NCBI GenBank assembly: GCA_963751955.1
Contig: CAVVWM010000003.1
Span: 248,001-312,000, forward strand
Direction: 5' to 3'
Source of the DNA: JABDIY01 sp963751955
GTDB taxonomy: Bacteria; Actinomycetota; Acidimicrobiia; Acidimicrobiales; SZUA-35
DNA: 64,000 nt
The translations under genes were made by a program, and so were the position numbers. Shown piece by piece: positions 22,223 through 30,549 of this stretch (position 1 is its first letter; each line of letters starts with the position of its first letter). The notes beneath the pieces were generated by a model. It saw nothing but the letters and a program-made list of their open reading frames with translations, was not told the DNA's origin and did not search any database.

Positions 22223-23521
22223 CTAGAAGTACAGCCCGGGAAGGTCGAGCAATCGCTCGAGCTCGGCGAGGGCAACGCGCACTTCGGTCAGAACTTCGGG
22301 GTCGGAGAGATCGTCGGGATGGAGCTGTTCTCGATAACGCGTCTTCACCCAGCCTTCGAGCTCATCCAGGATCTGGTCGTTTACCAATACTCGACCTCTG
22401 ACACCGGCTCGTTCATCGGGAGTCATGACCACCCGGAGCCGCAAGCACGCAGGGCCGCCGCCGTTTCGCATCGACTCCCGGAGATCCATGGTTTCCACCG
22501 CTGTGATCGGGTTGCCAGGATCGGCGAGGGCCCGAGCCAGGTACTCCCGGGTCGAGGCAGTTTCCTCGGTTTCGAGCGGCGCAAGCAGCGTCATCGTGCC
22601 GTCGGGCATTGTGATCAACTGGCTGTTGAAGAGATAGGACGATATGGCGTCGGCGAGCGGCACCTCAGCATCAGGAACTTCGACCAGGTCGACCCCGAGC
22701 TGTCGATACACAAACCGTTGGTTCTCGAACGCAAACTCGTGGGTGAAAAGCACACTTTCATTGACGACCGATACCACGTCGTTGTGGAACGCTCCGGCAT
22801 CGATCGCCCGCGCAGCCTGACGCACATGAACAACTCGTTCCTGGTCGAGACCGTGAGCAGCCGCGATCAGCTGCCCCGCGAGTCGTGACTGCCGGCGTGG
22901 ATAACCCGCGGACACCATTGGCTCATCTGCATCACGCCCGTACACAAAAACGTGTGTTCCCGGATCGCCGTGGTGGGCCGTGACCCTGCCGTGGTTGGCT
23001 GCGCCCTCGTCGGCGAATGCAAGGGCCGACGGGAGCGGGTGATGGACCTTGAAGAGGTTTTGATCGGCAAAGATCGCCCGCAGCATCGCGGCGGTCCCGG
23101 ACGGTTCAAGTGACCGGTGCGTGGTGGATACCAAGTTGGCGGGCGTGAAGTGAATTCGGTGGTCGGCTGTGTCTGCCGATGGCGAAACCGTGGCGGCGTT
23201 GGCAGCCCACATCGACGACGCTGACATCAGGATTGGCACCAACTGTGGCGAAGCGTCCACGACCTCGCTCAATGTTTCGAAGCCCAAAGATCCGAGCGCA
23301 GCGGGATCGGGCCTGAGAGGCGGAGGCAGGATGCCCTGGACCAGGCCGAGCGAATGGAGGCGTCGCATCTTCGCTATGCCTTGGAGGGCGGCCGTTCGAG
23401 GGCTGGAGATACCACCGGCATTCTCCTTTGACGCCCGATTGCCCAACGACAAACCCGCATAGTTGTGGGTCGGACCAACCAGTCCGTCGAAGTTGACCTC
23501 TATCGTTTCCAGCCGGCTCAT
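22223..23521 (-). CDS. astB: N-succinylarginine dihydrolase
   Basis: The protein has 432 residues; E. coli AstB has 447. The ATG at 23521 is chosen because AGAGGA precedes it and the family N-terminus follows ('VEVNFDGLVG'-like 'EVNFDGLVGPTHNYAGLSLG'); the open frame extends further but overlaps astD. 'NGGGPACLRLRVV' carries the catalytic Cys of this amidinotransferase-fold enzyme, and 'GAFHNDVVSVVNE' and 'ANAATVSPSADTAD' match active-site blocks. It converts N2-succinylarginine to N2-succinylornithine, CO2 and 2 NH3, the second step of the AST pathway. It is the last gene of the operon, 25 bp after astD. Confidence 0.93.
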   Translation of the reverse strand: MSRLETIEVNFDGLVGPTHNYAGLSLGNRASKENAGGISSPRTAALQGIAKMRRLHSLGLVQGILPPPLRPDPAALGSLGFETLSEVVDASPQLVPILMSASSMWAANAATVSPSADTADHRIHFTPANLVSTTHRSLEPSGTAAMLRAIFADQNLFKVHHPLPSALAFADEGAANHGRVTAHHGDPGTHVFVYGRDADEPMVSAGYPRRQSRLAGQLIAAAHGLDQERVVHVRQAARAIDAGAFHNDVVSVVNESVLFTHEFAFENQRFVYRQLGVDLVEVPDAEVPLADAISSYLFNSQLITMPDGTMTLLAPLETEETASTREYLARALADPGNPITAVETMDLRESMRNGGGPACLRLRVVMTPDERAGVRGRVLVNDQILDELEGWVKTRYREQLHPDDLSDPEVLTEVRVALAELERLLDLPGLYF

Positions 23522-23546
23522 TGGGTCCTCTCGGCATCTGGTGATC

Positions 23547-24998
23547 TCATTGATCCAGCCCTCGGATCGGCACGGCGGAATCGGCGGGGTCCCCGTAGGC
23601 CATCGTCGCCAGCGGATATGCGCAGAAATCCGCAGCTGTCCACCCCGCGGGCCGGTGATTGCCACTCGCTCCCACACCGCCGAAAGGGAGGCGACCCGAT
23701 GCCCCGGTGGTCGGACAGTTGAAGTTCACCACCCCGGCATTGACCACGTGCCTGAAACGATCGAAGTTGGCCGGATCGGCGGACACGAGACCGGCGGCCA
23801 ATCCGAATTCGGTATCGGCAGCAGCCGCAAAGGCGGCTTCGAGACTATCGAATCGTTGCACTGTGATCACCGGACCGAAGACTTCGTCGTCATCGAGTTC
23901 GACCCCGTCGGCGGCAACGATGGTGGGCCGCACGAACGCACCCTCCAGGTGGGTCTCCGCTGCAGTGAGTTCAACGCCCCCACGAGCAACCAGCTCGTCA
24001 ACATGTGATCGAACCCGATCCGCTGCCGCAACGTTGATCACAGGACCCATGAACGGCTCCGGGTGCTCGTGAGGTCCCCCGACCCTGAGACGCATGGTCT
24101 GTGCAATGAGCTGGTCCAGCAGTGCATCACCTTGTTGGCCACGAGGAATGTAGACGCGACGCGGACAGGTGCAACGTTGACCGGCTGTGATGAACGCCGA
24201 CCGAATGATGAGGTTCACGACTGCATCAACGTCGGGTACGTCCGCGATGACCAGCGGATTGTTGCCGCCCATCTCCAGAGCTAGGAGCACCTCGGGTCGA
24301 CCGGCCAGCGCTCGGTGAATGGCCCGCCCGGCTGCAACCGATCCTGTGAAGGCGAGGGCATCTATCGGACCACCCACCAAAGCCTCTCCGGCGTCCCGGC
24401 CGCCAGCCACCATATTCATCACTCCCGGTGGGACTCCTGCCTCGATCAGGAATCGGGTGTGCAACGTGGCAACGAGCGGTGTGAGTTCACTGGGTTTGTA
24501 GACCACTGCATTTCCCGCGATGAGCGCCGGGATGATCTGACCGTTGGGCAGGTGGGCGGGGAAATTGAACGGACCGAGGACGCCGAGGACCCCAACGGGA
24601 CGGTAGGTCAGCGAGGCGCTGTCGCTCACCGAGATATCGGGGTTCCGGTCTGCGTGGGCGTCGATGGACAACGCCACCTTCCCGATCACGGATGTGACCT
24701 CGGTGTCAGCTTCCCATCGTGGTTTCCCGGTCTCGGCCGATATTGCGTCAGCAAGAACCGAACGGTTGGCGTCGAGCACCTCGGCAAACCGGTTCATCAC
24801 ATTGACCCTGTTCTGCACCGACGTGCGTTCCCACGCCGGTTGCGCATCTCGTGCGCTCGAGATCGCATGCGCTACGTCGTCGCTGGTTGCCTGGGGGGCC
24901 GACCACACAACGGTGTCGTCGACCGGATCGGTGGAACTCAGCACGCGTCCAGAACCCTGAGTCCAGGTCCCATCGATCAAACATGCACGATCGGTCAT
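23547..24998 (-). CDS. astD: N-succinylglutamate 5-semialdehyde dehydrogenase
   Basis: This 483-residue aldehyde dehydrogenase makes N-succinylglutamate from its semialdehyde with NAD, the fourth AST step. 'PFNFPAHLPNGQIIPALIAG' has the catalytic Asn region, 'ALEMGGNNPLVIADV' the general-base Glu, and 'FITAGQRCTCPRRVYIP' the nucleophile Cys. 'EMGGNNPLV' and 'AGQRCTC' are diagnostic of AstD over other aldehyde dehydrogenases. 'GNHRPAGWTAADFCAYPLAT' near the C-terminus also matches the family. Start ATG overlaps the astA stop as TGATG. The ATG is supported by operon geometry. Confidence 0.93.
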   Translation of the reverse strand: MTDRACLIDGTWTQGSGRVLSSTDPVDDTVVWSAPQATSDDVAHAISSARDAQPAWERTSVQNRVNVMNRFAEVLDANRSVLADAISAETGKPRWEADTEVTSVIGKVALSIDAHADRNPDISVSDSASLTYRPVGVLGVLGPFNFPAHLPNGQIIPALIAGNAVVYKPSELTPLVATLHTRFLIEAGVPPGVMNMVAGGRDAGEALVGGPIDALAFTGSVAAGRAIHRALAGRPEVLLALEMGGNNPLVIADVPDVDAVVNLIIRSAFITAGQRCTCPRRVYIPRGQQGDALLDQLIAQTMRLRVGGPHEHPEPFMGPVINVAAADRVRSHVDELVARGGVELTAAETHLEGAFVRPTIVAADGVELDDDEVFGPVITVQRFDSLEAAFAAAADTEFGLAAGLVSADPANFDRFRHVVNAGVVNFNCPTTGASGRLPFGGVGASGNHRPAGWTAADFCAYPLATMAYGDPADSAVPIRGLDQ

Positions 24999-26020
24999 CA
25001 GCTCATCTCCTCACGGACTAGCGGCAGTACGGTCGTGAGGGCACCGGATTCAAGGCCGAGGAGTTCCGCATCCTCACCAGCGAGGCGTATTTCGGATTCA
25101 TCGGTGATGTCGATGCCCGTGCGCATAGCGACGAACCTCGCGGCCGACGGTGCAGATACAAGCGCATCGATTTGTCCTCTTCGGTCGATGACCGCACGGC
25201 CGTGAACTCGATGGTGGCTGGTCCAGGTTTCGGTGATCTCTCCAGCAACTGTCGGACCCCCATCGATCGGGTCGTACATACCGTTGGAACGCAACCCTTC
25301 CTTCATCAGCATTCGGAATGCCGGCAGGGAGGCAGAATTGACCTTGCCAAGCGAATCGAGATCAGTCGGTGTGAGCGGTAGTACCAGGTCGGTGAGTTGT
25401 GCGATCTGTTCGGGTCCTGCCGCTAGTACTGCCTCTGCTTCAACCGAAGTTGCCCACGGCACAAAACGGGCGCCGAAGCACTGCCAGAACGGAGCGAACC
25501 CGTCGGGATCGAAACGGCCGCGTAGATGGGCAGCCACCGTTGCTGGGGTCTGGCTCCGCACGAGGTGGAGGAACAGTAATCGGCCCCGAGACAACAGCGT
25601 TCCGAGGCGGCGACCGCGACCGGCTGGTCCCACGTAGATGGCATTCAGTTCGGTTCGAGTCCACGGATCTGAGCTGCTGCGCATCGTGAGCCCTAGGCCG
25701 TCGAGACTGGTGGTCACCTGCACGGCGAGGTTCGGCACATCTTGCTTGAATGTGATGCCCGAGGTGCCGAGGACATCGCCGGTGGCACTGTCGATCGCCA
25801 CCATCAGGAGATGGGCATGATTCCCGCTCTTCAACTCAAACTCGCCTGTCGCCAGCTCGGCCAGTGTCCGGGCCGAATCCTTGACGAGTTCGGCCGTGCC
25901 TTCCTGAGTGCTCGGCAACGAGGTCATTCCTACGATGTCCTGGGAACCGGCTTTCAGTAGCGCCCAGAGTGACTCGATGTCGACCGCTCGTGCCGGTCGC
26001 AAGAAAATGCCACGACTCAC
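24998..26020 (-). CDS. astA: Arginine N-succinyltransferase
   Basis: The 340-residue GNAT-fold enzyme transfers succinyl from succinyl-CoA to the alpha-amino group of arginine, the entry step of the AST pathway. 'LRPARAVDIESLWALL', 'GMTSLPSTQEG', 'TELNAIYVGPAGRGRRLGTL', 'RGRFDPDGFAPFWQCFGARF' and 'GMYDPIDGGPTVAGEITET' correspond in order to E. coli AstA blocks ('IRPVERSDVSALM', 'GLTSLPA', 'ELCTLFLDP...GYLLSK', 'GYSPFWQSLGKRFF', 'YIDIFDGGPTLECDI'). It is encoded by a single gene, not the AruF/AruG heterodimer pair of Pseudomonas. The GTG start overlaps the M20 gene stop by 4 bp (GTGA). Confidence 0.93.
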   Translation of the reverse strand: MSRGIFLRPARAVDIESLWALLKAGSQDIVGMTSLPSTQEGTAELVKDSARTLAELATGEFELKSGNHAHLLMVAIDSATGDVLGTSGITFKQDVPNLAVQVTTSLDGLGLTMRSSSDPWTRTELNAIYVGPAGRGRRLGTLLSRGRLLFLHLVRSQTPATVAAHLRGRFDPDGFAPFWQCFGARFVPWATSVEAEAVLAAGPEQIAQLTDLVLPLTPTDLDSLGKVNSASLPAFRMLMKEGLRSNGMYDPIDGGPTVAGEITETWTSHHRVHGRAVIDRRGQIDALVSAPSAARFVAMRTGIDITDESEIRLAGEDAELLGLESGALTTVLPLVREEMS

Positions 26021-27189
26021 GATGTCAACCGCTGGATCAGGTCGGTCACGAGCGCGACCCGTTCTGGAATGCTGTCGATCTCTGCGAACTCATCGGCACT
26101 GTGGATGGCACCGCCCCGGATCCCGAGACTGTCGATGTTGGCGAGACCGGCAGCGGCAAGATCATTGCCGTCACAACAACCCCCTGTGTCCTCGACGGGT
26201 ACGTCGAACCCAAGGTCGGTGGCGCAGACTTCAAGGGTGCTCAGCATGTGCTCGAGCTCAGGGGTGCGCAGTTTGGGCGGGCGAGTTGGTCCCCAAACCA
26301 AATCCACCGAAAGCGGGCAATCTGCAGCTGCCGCTTCGAAGCTCTCGATAACCAACCGCTGATGTTCAGCAGCTTCGACTCGCATATTGAAGCTCCCAAC
26401 CGCCAGATCCGGGACGACGTTGAGAGGACCCCCACCGACTACTCGCCCGCAATTGACGGTTACGCCGTCATGCACGTTGAGTGACTCGAGCCGGACGATC
26501 AACTGTGACAGAGCAAGAATCGCCGATCGGCCCTCATGATGGGCCCTTCCCGCATGGGCAGCCAATCCGTGAACCACCAGGTGGCCGGTGACCGATCCCT
26601 TACGGGCTCCCGCCACTCCTCCCGATGGGAGCGCTGGTTCGAACCCCAGACCGACAGTTGAGCGGGCAGCCGCATCGGCGAACAGTGCCTTTGAACCAGA
26701 CGAACCGACCTCTTCATCAGGTACGACGAGGAACTCCCAGCCAACGGTGTCGGCCAGGTGGCTCTGTTCCACCTGTCGAAGAACCTCCATCGCTATGACG
26801 AGACCACCCTTGCAATCGGCAACACCGGGTCCGCGGAGCCGACGACCATCCAGGAACACACTCTGGAAGCCATGATCCCTGGGAAACACGGTGTCGAGGT
26901 GGCCGAACAAACAAATCTGGAACGGAGCATCCTGTCGCTTCCTCGCCCGAATGGCTGATCCGACGACATGGGCGCGCTCGATCCCATTCGAGTCGAGCAC
27001 CGGTGTCGGATCGACGAGCACCGCTTCGAGTGAATCAGGTACGAGAACCGAGATGTAATCAGCGAGTCGTTCGCCAACCTTGTCAACACCTTCGGGATTG
27101 AACGAGCCGGAATTGATTTCTGCAAGAGAAACCACACGGTCAACGAGTTGATCAAGACTCCGCTCGACATCGATCAGTACCTCGTTCAT
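26017..27189 (-). CDS. M20-family zinc peptidase (carboxypeptidase G2-like), candidate succinylglutamate desuccinylase
   Basis: The protein has 390 residues. Zinc and catalytic motifs follow the M20 order: 'LFGHLDTVFPRD' (His, Asp), 'GPGVADCKGGLVIAMEVL' (bridging Asp), 'VVPDEEVGSSGSKAL' (catalytic Glu-Glu), 'LGFEPA' (Glu ligand) and 'RGGAIHSADEFAEI' (last His). Overall it looks closest to carboxypeptidase G2, which cleaves N-acyl-glutamates; other M20 members (DapE) are desuccinylases. It lies inside the AST operon, overlapping astC by ATGA and astA by GTGA. No AstE (a different, M14-like zinc hydrolase) is present, so it probably performs the last step, N-succinylglutamate to succinate and glutamate. 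The assignment of that activity is inferred from context. Confidence 0.8.
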   Translation of the reverse strand: MNEVLIDVERSLDQLVDRVVSLAEINSGSFNPEGVDKVGERLADYISVLVPDSLEAVLVDPTPVLDSNGIERAHVVGSAIRARKRQDAPFQICLFGHLDTVFPRDHGFQSVFLDGRRLRGPGVADCKGGLVIAMEVLRQVEQSHLADTVGWEFLVVPDEEVGSSGSKALFADAAARSTVGLGFEPALPSGGVAGARKGSVTGHLVVHGLAAHAGRAHHEGRSAILALSQLIVRLESLNVHDGVTVNCGRVVGGGPLNVVPDLAVGSFNMRVEAAEHQRLVIESFEAAAADCPLSVDLVWGPTRPPKLRTPELEHMLSTLEVCATDLGFDVPVEDTGGCCDGNDLAAAGLANIDSLGIRGGAIHSADEFAEIDSIPERVALVTDLIQRLTS

Positions 27190-28388
27190 GCCGCAACCAC
27201 CTTTGCGACTGCCAGCGCGAGTCGATCCAGCCCGTCTGCAACCTCGGACTCTGTGATATTCAGCGCTGGTGCAAATCGAAGCACGTTGGATCCGGCGACG
27301 AGGATTACGACTCCCTCGGACAGAGCCGCGATCTGAATCTCCTTGGCGCGATCTTGGAACGCAGGAGTCAGTTCTGCACCAAGAAGCAAACCGGCCCCTC
27401 TGACCTCGCTGAAGAGACCGGTGGGTGCGCCGAGGACACCCAAGCCCTCGACCAACTGACGATTACGATCCGCCACATTCGCCCTAATTTCCACGGAGGT
27501 GACCTGGTCGAGAACGGCGCCCGCAACTGCGCACGCCAGCGGGTTTCCGCCAAAAGTAGTTCCATGAGTGGCCCTGGTCAGGGCTTGCGCGCAGGATCCC
27601 GCTGCGAGGGTGGCTCCGATGGGCATCCCGCCGCCCAGTGACTTCGCCGAGGTGAGCACGTCGGGAATCACACCGCTCTGCTGGTATGCGAACAAGGATC
27701 CGGTGCGACCGATACCGGTTTGGACTTCGTCAAAGATCAGAAGAGCTCCGTGCTGATCGCAGAGGTCTCGACAGGTCTGGAGGTATTCGTGGTCCAAGGG
27801 ACGAACTCCCCCCTCACCGAGAATGGGTTCGACGATGATTGCGCAGGTTCGCTCCGACACCGCGGCACGTAGTGCCGCGGTGTCATTGGGTCGAACGTGA
27901 ACGAGTCCTTCCAGGGCTGGACCGAACCCCGTGCTGTAGTTGGGGTTGCCGCCGGCGGAGACGGTGAACAGCGTACGGCCATGAAATGAGCCTTCGAGCG
28001 AAACGATCTCGTACCGGTCAGGTTCGCCGTTGTTGTAGGCGTGGCGGCGAGCCAACTTCAATGCCGCTTCGTTGGCCTCGGCTCCGCTGTTGGAGAAGAA
28101 GACCCTGTCTGCGAAAGTCAGCTCGATCAACCTCTCCGCCAGACGGATCGCAGGTTCTGTGGCGAACACGTTCGATACGTGCCAGAGTTTGTCGGCTTGT
28201 TGGAACAGCGCCTCCTTGAGCTCGGGCGAACTGTGGCCGAGCGAGGTGACGGCGATCCCTCCTCCGAGATCGACATATTCAGTCCCATCGGTATCCACAA
28301 TCCGGCTGCCGTGGCCATGGTCGGGCACAATCGGCAAAGGGGCGTAGGTCGGCATCATCACATTGCTGGCGGCCTCGAGCAGTTCCAT
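27186..28388 (-). CDS. astC: Succinylornithine transaminase (class III aminotransferase)
   Basis: The protein has 400 residues from the ATG at 28388, matching the length of AstC/ArgD; the frame is open to 28514 without a better start. 'MMPTYAPLPIVPDHGHGSRI', 'FFSNSGAEANEAALKLARR', 'FHGRTLFTVSAGGNPNYS', 'IFDEVQTGIGRTGSLFAY' and the PLP-Lys region 'VLTSAKSLGGGMPIGAT' fit the ArgD/AstC family. 'VLRFAPALNITESEV' resembles AstC particularly. It converts N-succinylornithine and 2-oxoglutarate to the semialdehyde and glutamate. ArgD-type activity on acetylornithine is also likely. It is the first gene of the AST operon, stop overlapping the M20 start (ATGA). The 150 bp upstream to the methyltransferase stop may hold the operon promoter. 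Confidence 0.9.
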   Translation of the reverse strand: MELLEAASNVMMPTYAPLPIVPDHGHGSRIVDTDGTEYVDLGGGIAVTSLGHSSPELKEALFQQADKLWHVSNVFATEPAIRLAERLIELTFADRVFFSNSGAEANEAALKLARRHAYNNGEPDRYEIVSLEGSFHGRTLFTVSAGGNPNYSTGFGPALEGLVHVRPNDTAALRAAVSERTCAIIVEPILGEGGVRPLDHEYLQTCRDLCDQHGALLIFDEVQTGIGRTGSLFAYQQSGVIPDVLTSAKSLGGGMPIGATLAAGSCAQALTRATHGTTFGGNPLACAVAGAVLDQVTSVEIRANVADRNRQLVEGLGVLGAPTGLFSEVRGAGLLLGAELTPAFQDRAKEIQIAALSEGVVILVAGSNVLRFAPALNITESEVADGLDRLALAVAKVVAA

Positions 28389-28538
28389 ATGATGAACGTA
28401 CGCAATGAACCGCCGCTCGTGAAGGGATGGTGGCCGAAGAACTTTTCCGTGAAGGCCATTTTCGGGTGGGAGAACCGTCATCCAACCAATCATCTTCTCC
28501 TGAAGATGAGCCACTCGAGGGGCGAGGACAGTTGACCT

Positions 28539-29216
28539 CTAGATCTTCCTGAAGAGCATGACCGTGCCGGTCGCATTGTTCGAACCGAGACCCTCTTCGC
28601 CCGCCGCCCCGAGGTTTCCTTGTCGGTACACCGGCACTGAGATGACTTCTGAATCACGAATCCGTCCCGATTCTTCAGCGAACGCCAGCCACTCACCGAA
28701 TCCACCTTCGGCATTGAACAGTTCGGCGTTCACCCCGATAGCCAGGAGAGCTCCTCGCGAGCACATCCGTACAACCTCGTTCAGTGAGTCAGGGCCCAAG
28801 TGCCCGTGGGTGAACGTGCCCGCCGTGATCAGGCCGGGGTAGGTGAAATCAGGGACCTCAATCGTCGCGGTCAAATCTGCTTCTTGGAGTCTGGCGTACA
28901 CCGGCTCACCATCGATTGTCCGTTTTTCGGCAGCCTTGGCCAACATGGCCGCTGAAAGGTCGACACCATGGACCTCGGTCACGCCTCGCTGGCGCAATGC
29001 AACACCCACGAGCCCGGTGCCGCACCCCACATCGAGGACAAGTTCGGTTGTCCCACCGGCCTGGAGGTAGACGTCGGAAACCGTGTTGTGATAGTCATAT
29101 TCGTGCTGTTGCACGAAAAGGGTGTCGTAGGAATCGGCCCACCGAGCGTAGAGATCACGGTTGTCCGCCGGAGACTTCACCGAATAGGCCTCGGACAGCT
29201 TTATCACTTCGTCCAT
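28539..29216 (-). CDS. Class I SAM-dependent methyltransferase
   Basis: The protein has 225 residues from the ATG at 29216; a TTG at 29261, overlapping the RNase Z stop as TTGA, is an alternative start adding 15 residues. 'LVLDVGCGTGLVGVALRQRG' is motif I, 'VHGVDLSAAMLAKAAEK' holds the acidic ribose-binding Asp, and 'GLITAGTFTHGHLG' is the post-II/III region. The N-terminal 'RDLYARWADSYDTLFVQQHE' is common in small-molecule methyltransferases of this kind. The substrate is unknown. It follows the RNase Z gene in the same direction and precedes the AST operon, but nothing ties it functionally to arginine. Confidence 0.8.
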   Translation of the reverse strand: MDEVIKLSEAYSVKSPADNRDLYARWADSYDTLFVQQHEYDYHNTVSDVYLQAGGTTELVLDVGCGTGLVGVALRQRGVTEVHGVDLSAAMLAKAAEKRTIDGEPVYARLQEADLTATIEVPDFTYPGLITAGTFTHGHLGPDSLNEVVRMCSRGALLAIGVNAELFNAEGGFGEWLAFAEESGRIRDSEVISVPVYRQGNLGAAGEEGLGSNNATGTVMLFRKI

Positions 29217-29257
29217 CTTCTTATGCTCGTCCAACCAGAACCGCGTACGCAAGCGGT

Positions 29258-30184
29258 TCAATCTGGGGTTGGCCTGCGGAGGGGGATGTGATCAAAGTCG
29301 TTGGCAACCCAAACATTGTCATGGAACCGAGCGGCTTCTTCCTCGAACGCCTGCGCTTGTCGATATCGAGCCGAGAAATGCGTGAGGACCAACTGTTTCG
29401 CTCCTGCCTCTGCGGCCAGCCTGCCTGCATCTGCGGCTGTCATGTGGTGGTAACGATTGGCCAGTTTGCGCTCCGATTCAAGAAACGTGCTCTCACACAC
29501 CAGCATGTCGACCCCCTGGGCCAACGCGACCGCACCAGCACATGGTCTGGTGTCCATCACGAACGCAAAACTCTGTCCCGGAACAACATGGCTGACGTCC
29601 TCATATCGGACTGTCCCGTGCGGTCCGACAACTGTCCCCTCTGATTTGAGTCGTCCAACTATGGATCCCGCCAGGCCCGCGTCACGCAGAGCGGACGGAA
29701 TGAAGCGTCGCTTGGCTGATTCACTGATGCGGTACCCATGCACCGGCACCCTGTGCTCGAGCGCGGCCACTTCGACGGCGAGGTGGCCGATGGTGCCGGC
29801 GAACAGAAGTCCATTCGGGGCCGAAACTGGGCGCCCCGTGAGATTGGTCTGCATGGCGTTCGCAGTGCAGGTGCGGAGCCGCTCGTAGTATTTCTGCCCC
29901 GCAGCCGGATAGAAGATCTGAAAATCATCGTGGCATTGATCCAGACCACGGCGGGCAATGAGCCCGGGAAGGCCCAAACAGTGATCACCGTGAAAATGGG
30001 TGAGGCACACCGCATTCCCCCGTGCGATTGCGACACCGGCAAGCGTGCACTGACGTTGAAACCCTTCGCCAGGGTCGAAGAAGATGAGCTGATCGTCCCA
30101 CCGGAGGGCGTACCCGTTGTGATTCCGGTGGCGGGTCGGAGCCGCCGAGGATGTACCCAAGATTACGAGTTCGCGAGTACTCAT
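29258..30184 (-). CDS. rnz: Ribonuclease Z (tRNase Z)
   Basis: This 308-residue metallo-beta-lactamase fold protein starts at the ATG at 30184, directly before 'RELVILGTSSAAPTRHRNHN', the conserved N-terminal strand. The zinc motif is 'CLTHFHGDHCLGLPGLIARR', 'FVMDTRPC' has the bridging Asp, and 'HMTAADAGRLAAEAGAKQLV' followed by 'LTHFSARY' completes the site. Length (about 300) and motif order match bacterial RNase Z/ElaC, which removes 3' trailers from tRNA precursors lacking CCA. The start overlaps the stop of the small upstream gene by 4 bp (30181-30184). Confidence 0.85.
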   Translation of the reverse strand: MSTRELVILGTSSAAPTRHRNHNGYALRWDDQLIFFDPGEGFQRQCTLAGVAIARGNAVCLTHFHGDHCLGLPGLIARRGLDQCHDDFQIFYPAAGQKYYERLRTCTANAMQTNLTGRPVSAPNGLLFAGTIGHLAVEVAALEHRVPVHGYRISESAKRRFIPSALRDAGLAGSIVGRLKSEGTVVGPHGTVRYEDVSHVVPGQSFAFVMDTRPCAGAVALAQGVDMLVCESTFLESERKLANRYHHMTAADAGRLAAEAGAKQLVLTHFSARYRQAQAFEEEAARFHDNVWVANDFDHIPLRRPTPD

Positions 30185-30477
30185 CGGCAGAACCTCAGGC
30201 CTTCGAACTCCATAACATCGGAACCGTCGCTGAGAATCGCCCGGTTGGCAAGGTTCACGACGAACCGAATCGAGCGGTTCTCCCCAGACCATTCGGTCGA
30301 GATATGAAGAGTTTCGGTCTTGTCGAGCGAGAAGCTCGGGTCAACTATCAATTCACGGTTTCGCCAGCGATTGAGATCGATCAGTTCGGCCACCTCGGGG
30401 GTTGCGAACACATCCCGCGCTTCCATCTGCGGTGTGGCAGCGCCTGTAAAGGAAACCTTGACCATTGATGTATTCAA
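30181..30477 (-). CDS. Small protein of unknown function upstream of rnz
   Basis: I do not recognise this 98-residue protein (94 if it starts at the Met at 30465). It is hydrophilic with no TM segment. It contains 'ATPQMEARDVFATPEVAELI', 'WRNRELIVDPSFSL' and 'RFVVNLANRAILSDGSDVME', a mixed alpha/beta pattern. Its stop overlaps the RNase Z start by ATGA, so the two are almost certainly cotranscribed and translationally coupled, which supports it being real. It is divergent from the ECF transporter operon, with 72 bp between start codons. No function can be assigned. Confidence 0.6.
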   Translation of the reverse strand: MNTSMVKVSFTGAATPQMEARDVFATPEVAELIDLNRWRNRELIVDPSFSLDKTETLHISTEWSGENRSIRFVVNLANRAILSDGSDVMEFEGLRFCR

Positions 30478-30549
30478 CCACTCAGCTATTCATTGTGGCC
30501 ACAACGGTGGCACCCTGGTGTGCGGCTCAAACCTGCTGACCCGCTTTCG

